Shown piece by piece: positions 20,801 to 32,040 of a stretch of 64,000 bases of DNA; within the stretch, counting starts at the first letter, position 1; every line of letters starts with the position of its first letter. Position numbers and translations under genes: made by a program. The notes under the pieces were generated by a model, which did no database searches, was not told where the DNA came from, and saw only the letters and a list, made by a program, of their open reading frames with translations. Origin of the DNA: Acorus gramineus (Eukaryota > Streptophyta > Magnoliopsida > Acorales > Acoraceae); NCBI GenBank assembly GCA_030737835.1, contig CM060850.1:14396668-14460667 (forward strand), given 5' to 3'.

Positions 20801-23800
20801 CATGTTTTTAAACTATGCCTGTAATACAGCCTGGCTATGAAAAAAAAAATGTAAGGGTATTTTTAAATGGTGAGAGGATGAATTGTGGTTTTGGGGGCGG
20901 GGAGGGGTTCAATGCAAGTGAAGGGATGAGGGAGAGGGAGGGTTGGTCGAATGAGGGAGAGGGGGGTTGAAGATGATGTTAAAACACGTGAAGGGGTATT
21001 TTGGACATTTTTTTACCTTACTAACGATGGAAAATTGGATTTCCTTAACAATTGTAGACGAAAGTTGACTTTTGTTTCATGAAGGTGTGGAACATGGTGG
21101 AAAGATTCATCTTGGATTGACGTTGTGTTGGGGCCTCATATGTTCATTTTGAGTCGGGTAAACTTGTTTTCACAAAGAGTAATTTTGTATTGATTATGGG
21201 GTGGGAGGAGCATTTGTATACATTTGTCTTCCTTGTTGTCCTTTTCCCTTTGATCCTTTTCCTTTTCTTCTACTTATATTTGGTGCCTTGTGGCTTTGTA
21301 CTTCTTTTTTAACTAGTAAATAGCCAATCTTTTTTTTTTCTCTCTCTCTCACAAAACATAATCAATAAATGGAAAGCACCCCTTCAAACGTGAGATCTTT
21401 TATTCCCCTCACTTTTAGTTTTCATTTTATCTTTTGCCCTTCAATGAAGTTAACCCACAAATGGGGTAAATCCCAACCTTTTGATGAAATGTCCATTGTT
21501 AACCTGTTGAGAAAGTTCAGTTCTTAGTTTATGTGTTATGCAATGATGGATGTAATAAATGGTCTAGCAGTAGAATGTATATTTCATCGTATTTATTGGG
21601 GTATAACCCAACTGTTAGTTGCACAGGGAGAAGATGCAATAAAAGCTCTAATTGAGGGGATAAAACCAAATATCAAGTTTGGAGTGGCTGTTTTCCCCAA
21701 ATGTTGGTGTTTTAAAAGAACTTTACACAAAAAAAATAATATTGTAATGCAATATCTCCAATGAATGGAAGGTTATTTATATGGTTAGTCATGTGTGCAT
21801 TCAGAGGAAAATATTGAGAATGATGTTTTAATTATGCCTCGGTGACATATTTGTTTTTTTGTGTCATCTCTGTGACTTTTTAAACCATATCATATATATG
21901 TGTAATGGAAAAGAAGTGCAAGGACACAAATGAGGCAACTTGAACCGATGGAACTAGTGAGGTAGCCTTTTTTTTTTTTAAAAAAAAATTTAAACTCGAG
22001 ACCCACATTTTTTCAGTGACCATCTGTCTGTGCAGTAATTATTTTCTTCTTTACTGCAGGCTTTTCTCTTTTCACATGAATTTTGTTATTCTATGTTTTC
22101 TTCCTATCTATTTCAGAATTGATTGCATCATCAAGTTATCAGCAGTGTTTATTGCAATTATATATGTGTACTTGTAATTCTCGGTTAATGAAATGTTTTT
22201 CTAGTAGTGATATATTATTGTTGATTTGTATTATCAATTTTAATTTTATGTTAGCCAACTTATCAGTTTACTCATACTAAATGATTTTGGTATATTATTT
22301 CTTATTAGCATCAAAGTCGATAGAGTTAGATAATGATTGTAAATGGTGACCCAGTTTAGTCCCGTTGTATGTCGTTTGACTCAATTTTATGCTATGATTG
22401 TCTTTATGTTTGTGATATCAAGGGTTCCTGCTATCTTATTGTGTCCAGCCTGAAAACTTACATGCTTAATTTTTTTCCTCAATCATCCAGGCTTGATAAA
22501 ACTAAATTTTATGTTGTGGGAGCTGGCCTTTTCACGGGCATTACTGTGGCCTTGTATCCAGTCAGTGTTGTAAAGACCCGAATGCAGGTCGCATCAAGAG
22601 ATGCCATGGAGAGGGGTGCCTTTTCACTTGTCAAAGGCATATTAAGAAGAGATGGCATTGCTGGCCTGTATAGAGGGTTTGGCACTGTAATTACTGGTGC
22701 AGTTCCTGCCCGGATTATTTTCCTTACTTCATTGGAGACTACCAAAATAGCCTCTTTTAAAATGATTGAACCGTTCCAGCTCTCTGAGGCAACAGAGGCT
22801 GCCATAGCCAATGGTCTTGCTGGCATGGGAGCATCTCTCTGTTCTCAGGCTGTATTTGTTCCAATAGATGTGGTATGTCTCTTTTGTAATCTTTTGCTTT
22901 GTAGTTGCTAAAATATAAATTCTGTTGAATCCATTTCACTCATGCACCTCTTGGGATTTTTTAATACTAATATAATATTTGTTTATTGTTTTCCATGCAT
23001 ACTGAGAAGTCAAGCGTTGTATGAGAGCTATCTCTGTTGACGTGTAATTCTAGCGGCATGCATATTCGATATACTATACCTGAGGAAAATAGTATGTTTA
23101 GTTGTACGAGGTCAGAGCATGCGCGTTTAATTGTATCTCTTCATCTGTAAGTGGGAAAAATTAATATTTTTATTCAATAATGAACAACATGTTTTGGGTA
23201 AATTACTTGGTCATATCGTTGGTTATATTTTGGCCATTGTTTTTTTTAATTCCACCAATCTTACTGATTTCATGGTTTCTTTTACAATAAGATATTCACC
23301 AACTCCTTTTAATGTATATAAACTAGTTTGCGTTTGCATCAACTTTAGTATGAACTTTCTTGATGGCTGAGTTGGCATTATGAATCTATTATGCAATACT
23401 TCCTGTCAATTGGAGGCCAACTAGGTACATTCAATCCTAGTTCTGTGTAATTTTCATTAATTTTGATGCAAGATGCCTCTTGGTTTGTTTGTTTGTTTGT
23501 TTTTTTTTTTTTTTTGTGATCTTTAAACAATGTGGACTGGGATTATTAAATCTTGATTAAAAATATTATTGAGATCTCAATTCAACAAATTACGGGAGAT
23601 TCTCCTATTTTGAAATCAGTGCAGGCTAAAGTACACTTTGGCGAAGCGTTGGAATACTTATGTCTTTTTTTTTTTTGTTGGAATGGATTTTTCAGGTCAG
23701 CCAAAAGCTGATGGTGCAAGGATTCTCTGGTCATGCAAATTATAATGGAGGACTTGATGTCGCTCGTAGGATTATAAAGTCTGATGGCATTCGAGGGCTG

Positions 23801-26800
23801 TATAGGGGGTTTGGTTTATCAGTTATGACCTATTCCCCATCCAGTGCTGTCTGGTGGGCAAGTTATGGTTCAAGCCAACGACTGATTTGGAGGTATGGAA
23901 CTTATCATCTTTTGTTCCGTTCATATAAATGAATGGTAAAGGTCAAATGATTGCTCTTTCTTGGTTGAGTGACTTTCGTTAAACTAATACATAATGTCCT
24001 TGGAATTTTTATTCAGTACTTCCAGTCTATTTGGCCAATGTGTTCAGCTCAAGAATCTACATGTTTATCATGTTTTTTTTTAATTTTTTTTTTTTTTTTA
24101 AATGTGTTCATCTCAAGTCTTGGTTGTAATTATTGGATTGTATAAGTGGCCGCTCTCCTGTTTTCCCTTGTTATTTCTTTGATTATCTGGCACACTTTGA
24201 ATCTTGGGAGAAAACTTTACAATCTTGGTGTATTATGGTTTTTTTTTTATCATCTGTCACCTTATTTAATTGTGTAACAAGTAGTTTATGCTGGCATGGG
24301 AAACTAGTTGTCCTTAGCTGAAATTGATTTTGGTCATTTATTTTCTTTGGTAAGCAAGTGTTCAATGTTTAAATTATCGATAGTTTCGATATATTGAATA
24401 CCCCAAAAAAGATATATCGATTTGGTTTTTTTTATTTTATTATTATTTTGGGAAAAAAATGAAAAAATAACAAATAAAAATAAGAAATAAATAAAAAAAC
24501 CAGAAAAATGAAAAACAATAATGGGGATTGAGGGGGGTTTTGGGAGAATTTGTTTGTTAAATGTAAGTAATAGAGAGTTCAGAAGAGATTGAGTAGTACA
24601 GAAGAAGATTTTTGTTGTTGTGATGAATATGAAGGTTTGGAGAGGTATTTATAGGATAGTGAAAGTGGTGTTAAATATTTTTAAAAAAAACAGGGGAGGT
24701 TTTTTTTTTTTAAAAAAAAATTAATATTTTTTTATTTGTTGGGTTTATGGATATATCGAAAATGTTCGATATATCGAATATTTAACGATGACGTCATTGC
24801 AAATTCGCAATAATCTCACGAATGATTGATTTTAGTGATTTACTCACCAAAATCGATATATTGATTGATATATCAAGATGTTGATCGATATTTTAAACAT
24901 AGCAAGTGTTTTTCTAGTTAAATTTTCTTCTATCAATAGGAGAAAGTCTCAAACTGAGTAATCTCTTGCTGTAGTTGGGTGCCTCTACCAACCTGCCATG
25001 ATAGTATCTTGTTTTAGTTCTTCAGATGGTACAAATTGAAAAATCTTGTTTCTTTATGCTCAATTGGTCATTTATGAGTTCTTGATTTTTCCAAGGAGAT
25101 TTAGCAGTTCTCACTGATTGATTAATCTGTTATTGTCTTGCCTACTGATCTATTGTTGTTTGATTCTTGGACAGTTTTTTGGGCTATGGCACCGATCACA
25201 AGGAATCTGTTCCTAGCATTTCGTCAGTGATGTTAGTTCAAGCTACTGGAGGCATTACGGCTGGTGCAGTGGCATCCTGCGTAACAACTCCTTTAGACAC
25301 CATTAAGACTCGACTTCAGGTAAGTGAGGCCCTCATTCTTTATCTTGACCCTATATTTTCTTCTTATTTTGTTTTCTATATTCATGCAAGATTATTTAGA
25401 TATATTTGCAACATTTTGCTATGATTTCCATGTTAAAATTTCTCATATAGTCATATGTGTATTGACCATGTTATCTTCTCATTATTTTCCATTGATTGGA
25501 ATTTTACATTGATGATCTTATTTTTTATTCATGTATGTAAATATGCAACTTATCTATATATCTAATAACAAGGAACAACTAAACTCAAAGTAGCTTGTTT
25601 GTCGACCTTGGCTTGGTTTATGAATTTTACAACATAAGGTCTTGTTATAGGTCATTTTCATGTGACTATCTCATATTCTTCGTTGCAACCTCCATCTGTC
25701 TTCTTACGGCTTTGTTTCATCCGCTCCCTACTATTCTTAGTATTACAAGCAAGGTTCAGAAAAAGACAATTAAAATGGTGTGTGTTCTTATTGAGATTGA
25801 GAGATGGCAACCATCCATGATGGGTTGGTTCATTGACCAGACTGTATCTATGGAGGAATGTTTTGAGAAACTAGGAGAGATGTTGTGGGTAGAATTTACG
25901 AGAGATTAGGGAGACTATTGCTGCGATGGCTACCAATCTTGATGTTGTCATTTATTGTCGAAGAGATACACGAGCATTCATATACCATTACAAGGCAAGG
26001 AGGATTACAAGTTTGATTCAAATGCTTGGATTTTCCCTGATTCTTTGGTGAAGATCAAATGTGATGGACCTATAAAGCTGAACAATTCTTTAAATATCAG
26101 GTAATGGTAGATGCAGAGTGAGTATTGTAGGAATCTTTGCACCTACAAGAAGGGGATGTCCAGTTCTTTCAGTGGTACAAAACCGCCCATTAATTAGGTG
26201 GCAAGAATTCATGGAAGCTCTTTGTGTGCATATCGGGCCTTCAAAGTATAAGGTTTCAATGAGGCACTCCTTGAAATACTACATACAAGGAGTGTGCATG
26301 ATTACCAAGTCATCATTGAGAAATTGAGCATATGCGTCCAAGGATGGCCCGAGAAGGCGCTTGTTAGTAGATTCATTGACATACTAAAAGATAAGGTTCG
26401 AAGTGATGTCAAGTTCTTCAAATCCACTATTGTACCCTCGACTGTGATTCTAGCTCGTATGCAGGAGGACAAACTACAAAAAGAATGACAAGCCTTTACA
26501 CTTTCAACACCACGGTCTACGACAATGTTGACGAAAACTGCACCTCGCAGCACAATCAATAGAATGCTCGTCAAAAAGTTGTCATGGGCCAAAATGCAAA
26601 TGCGAAGATAGAAGAGTCATAAATGCGATGAAAGGACCGCTGTAAGGTCCAACAAGTCTTCCTTTTTGAATCACATCAATGGCGACCAAAATCTAGGGGA
26701 AAAACCTAAAGGAGAAAACGATCCACCGATAGACGCATCAGAAATCCAACTTCATGCTTTGACTGGGATCATTTCCCCTCTAACAATTCAAGTAAAAGAG

Positions 26801-29303
26801 TTTTCTAAGGTCAATCAGTCATCATTTTGATCAACAACAGTGGTACTCTTAACTTTATGAATACCAAACTAGTCAAGAAGCTGCGCGGTCAGGTAGAACC
26901 ACCACTTGTCTTTCTAGTCATGGTTGTTGATGGCAACCGATTCACATGCAAGGAAATATGTTGCAATGTTTCGAATGTAATCCAGGGTTACAAAGCCAAT
27001 GTCTTCTAAAAATATGCTTGGAATTAGTGGCTCACAGAATCTTGGGCCTGTGATATCCAAGTGGAAGAAACTTTCCATGGACTTCACCCAGATTGAAGTA
27101 GTATTAATTTTAAGGGTTCTACAGCAGGGATAGTTCAGCTAAAAGCCTAATTCTCACATGAAAACTTTGAGGGCAATGTTTGTTTGGAAGGCATAAGGAA
27201 TGATATAGAGATGATGATAGAGATCCTGATAGAGATCCGCCTAGATGAGAATGACTTACTGGAGTTTTTTAGATCTATCTATTTTTGTTAGGATAACTAT
27301 TTTGTTATTAGTTTGTCATTTTGTTTCCTAGATTTTAGGCAGTTAGTTGGAAAAAGGAGTCTATTTAAAGACTTCATATTTTCTAAAAAAATCACAAAAG
27401 AATTTGACCCTAAAGTAAAAGGTTTGGCTCCCTTGGAGAGCTGGAGGTTGGCTCCCTCGACGAAGCCTAGTTTTTATCTTTGGTTCCTATCAATGATATG
27501 CATTGTCAATCTTGTCTTCACTGTTGACTGCAGTTTTGAAAAGAATGGCTGGCTTTGGCTCTGAAGTCAATTGTCCTTCCAGAATATCTGAGAACAATTT
27601 TGCAGATTCCCTTCCATACAATCGAGGGTTTATAGGAGCCAAATGGATTAATCTCCAATTTCGAAGAATTGTGGAAATTCTGGGCTCTGACCACACTTTG
27701 CTCATGCAATAGTCTGCATAGCCATTTCCCCAACAAGGCTAAGTTCATACTTTTGAGATCCAGACACACCATACCACCCAAGTGTTGGGGTAGGTTACCA
27801 GCTTCCATTGCACCAGACCACATGAGCCTTCCTATCAGTCTTATTCAAGACCCTTGTGGTATGGCAAAGGACATGAAGAAAATTTGGGGATAAGAGAGAA
27901 CAACCTTTAGTAAAACCGCTCTACTTTAGGCCTGTCAATGGGTCGGGTTTGGGTCGGATCAGGTCGAACCTGGACTCGACTTGCAGAGGGTCCATCAGGT
28001 CCAGGTCCTGTCCAGTCTGTCAGATCCTGGACAAAAATGGCCCGGGCGTGGACCCGTTGGACCGGGGTTGGATTTGGGTCAGACCCGGATCTTGAAGTAT
28101 CCCTTTTGAAAACAAGAGTTGGGGCAAATACCTTGTTTGGTGATAGCCACACCCATCTGATTTTGCCATTGTTAAAAAAAAGAAGGCCATCTTCATCTAC
28201 TAACATCTCCTCATTCTCCTTCAATCATTCATGACTAACCAATCTTCAAAAAGAGTTTTTTTTTTTTTTTCGCCGCATTGTCTCGTTTTTTCACAGTTCG
28301 CCAATTAAACCCACCTGGTTTAATCAACCATTCTCTGCCATGGATGTCAAACTCAATTCTTTTTTTTTTTTGAAAAAGATATAGGAATTTTTATTAATAA
28401 AAAAAAACCCCGAACAAAAGGAGACAAGAATCTCCGAACAAAGGAACAAAATAAAGAAAATTCGAAAAGGAGCAGATTCCCAATCGAATAGAATACAAAA
28501 AATTAACTCCTCCTGAACCAAGATAAACCCATAATAGATTTATTTTATTTTGTTTTGTTTTTAAAATTGGAGACAAAGAACATGTAGTTGAGGAGCAATT
28601 GAATCAGGTGAGTTTAATTGGCGAACTGGAATTCTGTATTGTTAAGTGTAAAATAATTAAATTCAGTGCATTGGGTTATAAATTTTATTTATTCAATCTT
28701 CACATTCTATAGAATATGACAATATTATGGTTGAACTATATATTTACTGCATAAGCCTGATGCATATATTTTTGTGCTTTTTTAGACGAGCATTAGAAAG
28801 ATTGCGCGTTTTTATCTTTCTGACTGTCTTATCATGCATTCCATAATAATACAGTAAAGTTCAAACTTTAGGCGGCTCAAAAGGTTGAGTGCATTAGTAT
28901 TATAATGTGCCTTACGAGGTGCTTTTTTCTCAGTTTTCTCTGAAGTATATTTTGTGTGATGCAGGTAATGAATCATGAGAAGAGGGAGTCCGCAAGACAT
29001 GTCATTAAAAGTTTGATTGCTGAGGATGGATGGAAGGGTTTATATAGAGGATTGGGTCCAAGGTTTGTCAGCATGTCAGCGTGGGGAACTTCAATGATTC
29101 TTGCCTATGAATACTTGAGTAAGTCCTTGGTTGTTAGTCTTTTATGACTGTATTTATCATTTGTTCATGATTACAATGCATTAGAGACGTAAAACAGGTT
29201 TGGTAGGTAGCAGAGCTCAGGTTTTGAATCTCCTGTTTTGATCTGACTGTTTCTCAACACTTCATTGGCAGAGCGCATGTGTGCGAAACATGAAGTGGTC
29301 TGA
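17885..29303 (+). CDS. Mitochondrial carrier, SLC25A44-like
   Basis: Six coding exons: 17885-17946, 22491-22872, 23696-23892, 25175-25319, 28965-29118, 29272-29303. All introns are GT-AG and the phases join cleanly into 323 residues. The three mitochondrial-carrier repeats are visible: PVSVVK (residues 44-49, with Ser where Asp or Glu is usual), PIDVVS (145-150) and PLDTIK (253-258). Each repeat is followed by a GLYRGFG or GLYRGLG motif. Sequence and length match, from memory, Arabidopsis At5g15640, a plant relative of animal SLC25A44. The animal protein imports branched-chain amino acids; the plant substrate is not shown by sequence. It should be an inner mitochondrial membrane protein with six helices. 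The exon 3/4 junction encodes Ser at residue 214, where I recall Arg in the Arabidopsis relative. Introns 1 and 4 are long and hold transposon remnants. Confidence 0.94.
20547..20817. mobile_element. hAT-type MITE in carrier intron 1
   Basis: Perfect 8-bp duplications CCTGTAAT flank the unit at 20,539-20,546 and 20,818-20,825. The left end reads CATAGTTCAAAGTGG; the right end on the minus strand reads CATAGTTTAAAAACATG. The interior is rich in ATGCGG and CGCAT words. An 8-bp TSD and short inverted ends fit hAT. Confidence 0.8.
24363..24902. mobile_element. hAT-type MITE in carrier intron 3
   Basis: CAAGTGTT duplications lie at 24,355-24,362 and 24,903-24,910. The left end is CAATGTTTAAATTATCGAT and the right end on the minus strand is CTATGTTTAAAATATCGAT. 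The interior is AT-rich with many TCGATA words and has no coding capacity. Confidence 0.75.
25700..27110 (+). pseudogene. Decayed Ty3/gypsy gag-protease in carrier intron 4
   Basis: The plus strand encodes broken pieces of a retrotransposon polyprotein in several frames. A gag-like segment lies at about 26,294-26,488 (residues like RFIDILKDKVRSDVKFFK, then an ARMQEDKLQKE-type end), and a retropepsin-like segment at about 26,820-27,009 (SGTLNFMNTKLVKKL). Many stops and frameshifts show it is dead. LTRs were not identified. It lies in the sense orientation of the host gene. Confidence 0.6.
27490..27905 (-). pseudogene. LINE reverse-transcriptase fragment in carrier intron 4
   Basis: A minus-strand frame (27,518-27,823) encodes GGMVCLDLKSMNLALLGKWL, the conserved stretch after the RT domain of plant L1-type LINEs, where GGxGxxDLxxxNxALLxKW is typical. 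Only about 100 residues survive. Confidence 0.7.
28284..28631. mobile_element. Inverted-repeat element (MITE-like) in carrier intron 4
   Basis: AGTTCGCCAATTAAACCCAC at the left is matched on the minus strand at the right (near 28,607-28,631) by AGTTCGCCAATTAAACTCAC. The interior is A-rich. No clear TSD was found, so the superfamily is unassigned. Confidence 0.55.
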
Positions 29304-29789
29304 TGTCATAAAACTACTGACCTGGGCATTCATTCATCTGTATTGGGGAATGTCGAATTGATGCAGTCATTCCCTTCAACTACACAGATTCTTCAAGAGT
29401 GATTATATGTTTTGAATAACCTCTGAGTCTGGATTTCAACATGGGTGGAGGCTCTTTTGACTGAAGCCTCACCTTTGACATCTCACATGGTCATTTGTGT
29501 CGCAATTGCATCAACTACACTTATCGAGTTACCGCCAATTCAACAACATAGAATCATTGGGAGAGAGACCAATATAATTTTTTTCTCTCCTGCGGGAGAC
29601 TGTTATTCTTTCCTATGGACCAATTTGTATGGAGGAACAGGTGCCTGAAACTTACTAATTGATGAACAGAAACCCACCCTCTTTGGGTTTATATTTGCGA
29701 TGAATTCATCAAATAAAGAGGAATTGTTTCATGAATTCTTTCTTTTTCTTCTTTCTTTTGTACAGGTTGAGTAAATCGACATCTAGCAT

Positions 29790-29825
29790 AACTCTCTCTC
29801 TCTCTACACACAAACACACACACAT
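29790..29825. repeat. Compound (CT)n(AC)n microsatellite
   Basis: A CT run is followed directly by an AC/CA run, about 0.5 kb beyond the carrier stop codon. Confidence 0.7.
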
Positions 29826-30353
29826 GGATTTGATTTGGTACTGGCTGAGCTGTTCGATTGCAGGTCACTGATCCAACGTTTGTGCATTTAAAAAAAACCA
29901 AGTTACCCAGTCATTCGGTACCCAAACGAACGTCAAAATCGATCACTTCAACAACACCTCTCTCCTTCTTCCCTTCTCTTTCGTAGATGGTTTTCCAGAT
30001 CTGTTCCTCTCTTTTTCTTGTGCGAACCATGTATATATACATCCTTTATCGAGGTATATATGTTGATAAAAGAAATATATAGCCTAATGAGATATGTGTT
30101 TCAATTAAACCTACCATACCATGCTCACTGACATGACTAACGAGTCAATATTGGGGAAACATATATCAGCTGAGTTGTGGAAGGTTGGTTTGATTCCACA
30201 CCCTTGGCTAATCCCTACACTTTTTTCATGGATTCCCACGCTCCTAAATGTGGAATATATCGCACTATATTATGGATTATCAGAAGAAGTTTCAAATGGA
30301 AAAACGTAATATTTCGACCCTACAACTCAATCTTTCCAGCTTAATTACTAGGT

Positions 30354-30715
30354 GTGGGTCTTAAATATGGGATCGAGTCAGGTCCAACACGCGTTGGACA
30401 ATTTGATCGTGACCGTTTGATCTTATAGAAATATATTATGATTGAGATATTATGTCAAATTTCAAAATTAAAATTAGAATAAATTAAATTTTAGTCTTTT
30501 TTTCTAGGATTAAATTAAATTGTATACATCAAAGTGATAAAATCAGACACTCACAAGCCAACAAACAGGTGGTTAAGTCAATGTCATGATTCGAACCTAA
30601 GACCTACCCTTAACACAGGTAAGCTCTGAACTGTTGTGCTATGACCACTGCTCACGATCATGTTGAACAATCAAATTGTCCAAATAGCGTTTTACATAAC
30701 CCGATCCCCCAGATC
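30354..30715. mobile_element. Foldback/MITE-like unit with ~50-bp inverted ends
   Basis: The left arm (GGATCGAGTCAGGTCCAACA, then GTTGGACAATTTGATCGTGA) is matched in reverse complement at the right (near 30,650-30,712). The same unit occurs in copy B at about 37,330-37,590. It interrupts no gene. Confidence 0.55.
30555..30651 (-). mobile_element. SINE fragment present only in duplication copy A
   Basis: The minus strand matches the SINE at 1481-1659 (TGGTCATAGCACAAC, then GTGTTAAGGGTAGGTCTTA) and has a better B box, GGTTCGAATC. The equivalent site in copy B reads straight through, so this insertion followed the duplication. The flanking TCAC on both sides may be a short or truncated TSD. The poly-A tail is missing. 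Confidence 0.65.
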
Positions 30716-30899
30716 TAATAGTTAAAACAAAATAATGTTCAAAGTATTCCGTGTGCAACGCATTGATATATTTGAGAACAAATACATTGATATTTATATC
30801 CACACTCCAGATATTTAAAACATCATATTTTTTTTTTCATATACCAATCTACAAAATACATGACACTTTTCTAATAATTGACAGACCTACCACTAACAC

Positions 30900-31335
30900 C
30901 AATGTTTTAAAAATCGAACCGTTCAATGAACCGAAAAAATCACCGGGTCAAGGGTCTTTGATTCAACCGTTGGGTCAATTGGATTTGAACCGTGATATAA
31001 TTACAATATAATAAATATACTAATTATCAACACTAAATAAAATATGAAATATATAAAAAAACCTTTGTATAAATTTTTTATCTTCATCGTAATATTATTT
31101 TATTATATAAAATCTAAACTTTCTATTAGATTCAACTATTTTTATAAATAAATAATTGATCAGTATAATCAATTTGTATCTGTTCACAAAAACCATCGAT
31201 TCAAATCGATCAATGGATCGGGTTTTATCAAATTTTTATATTAATGAGTTTTAAGGGTGAACGGAATCGAAATTCAAAACAGGGTGATGATTTAACCGGT
31301 CAAACTAGCTGGGTCAGGTCGGATTTTAAATACCG
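30900..31335. mobile_element. hAT-type MITE present only in duplication copy A
   Basis: The ends are CAATGTTTTAAAAATCGAAC and, on the minus strand, CGGTATTTAAAATCCGACC. The flanks ACTAACAC (30,892-30,899) and ACCAACAC (31,336-31,343) differ by one base. The interior has repeated GAACCG and GGGTCAA words. The copy B site (near 36,030) is uninterrupted. Confidence 0.7.
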
Positions 31336-31385
31336 ACCAACACTGTTCCCACAGACCTCAAAAAATAACTCAATATCAAGTACTA

Positions 31386-32024
31386 GATCCCAAAGCTCAA
31401 CCCGGACTCCCTCAGCCTCTCCTCCACCACCCTCTCAACAACCTCCACCATCTCCTCAGTCAAGTAATTCTCTCAAATCCTCAACCCTCCCCTTCCTAAA
31501 GAACACCCTATTCTCCACCTCCACTTTCCCCATCTCCATCTTCCCCCTCTTGTTCACCTCCAACCCCACCAACCTCTCAAACCCACACATCTCCACTATC
31601 TCCCCCACAACACCTCCCCTCTCTTCCTCCTCCGTGAACGGACACCCAACGAACTCTGCCAACCTCTTCAGCTCCCCAAACGGGTCTTTATGAAGCTCCT
31701 CATATCTCATGAAAAGCACCCTCTTTGGACTCTCTAAGCTCTCTTTGTAGTACCCCATCGCCTGGTCCCAGAAGGGTCCACAGGGGGTCGCGCCACCGAC
31801 GAAGGACTCGATCGCCCGATCAAGGGGGAGGTCTGTGGTTTGGCGGCGTTGATGAAGCGCCAGAGGGAGACCAAGGAGTCTTTTGGATCCCGGGAGAGGT
31901 AGACGATCTTGCAACCGGACTCTGGAATGGAGATTGAGAGAAACGGGTACGGGACGTGCGTCGCGAAGAGCCTTGGCGAAGGGAGGGCTTCGATGTCCGG
32001 GGATGGAGGCGTCTTTGAGTAAAC
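31386..32024 (-). pseudogene. Sulfotransferase exon 2 pseudogene
   Basis: The minus strand closely matches exon 2 of the gene at 34,776-35,987, beginning with the same intron end and CAG acceptor, so it arose by DNA duplication, not retrocopying. A 10-bp deletion near 31,829 shifts the frame after the residues NAAKPQT. A second indel near 31,470 changes the end of the RKGRV motif, so the protein stops early at RELLD. Exon 1 is missing: upstream of 32,040 the sequence is unrelated. No functional product is expected. Confidence 0.88.
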
Positions 32025-32040
32025 CTGTGTTGATGAAAAC

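Larger units (their letters stand above)
30130..32040 (-). repeat. Inverted duplication, copy A (partner 35,301-37,780)
   Basis: Read on the minus strand, this segment follows 35,301-37,780 in order: intron end and exon 2 of the sulfotransferase, its 3' flank, then a palindromic element and unique sequence down to a shared stretch ending CAGCTGATATAT. Copy A has a hAT MITE (30,900-31,335) and a SINE (30,555-30,651) that copy B lacks. Copy B has a 1.14-kb insertion that copy A lacks. Confidence 0.8.
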
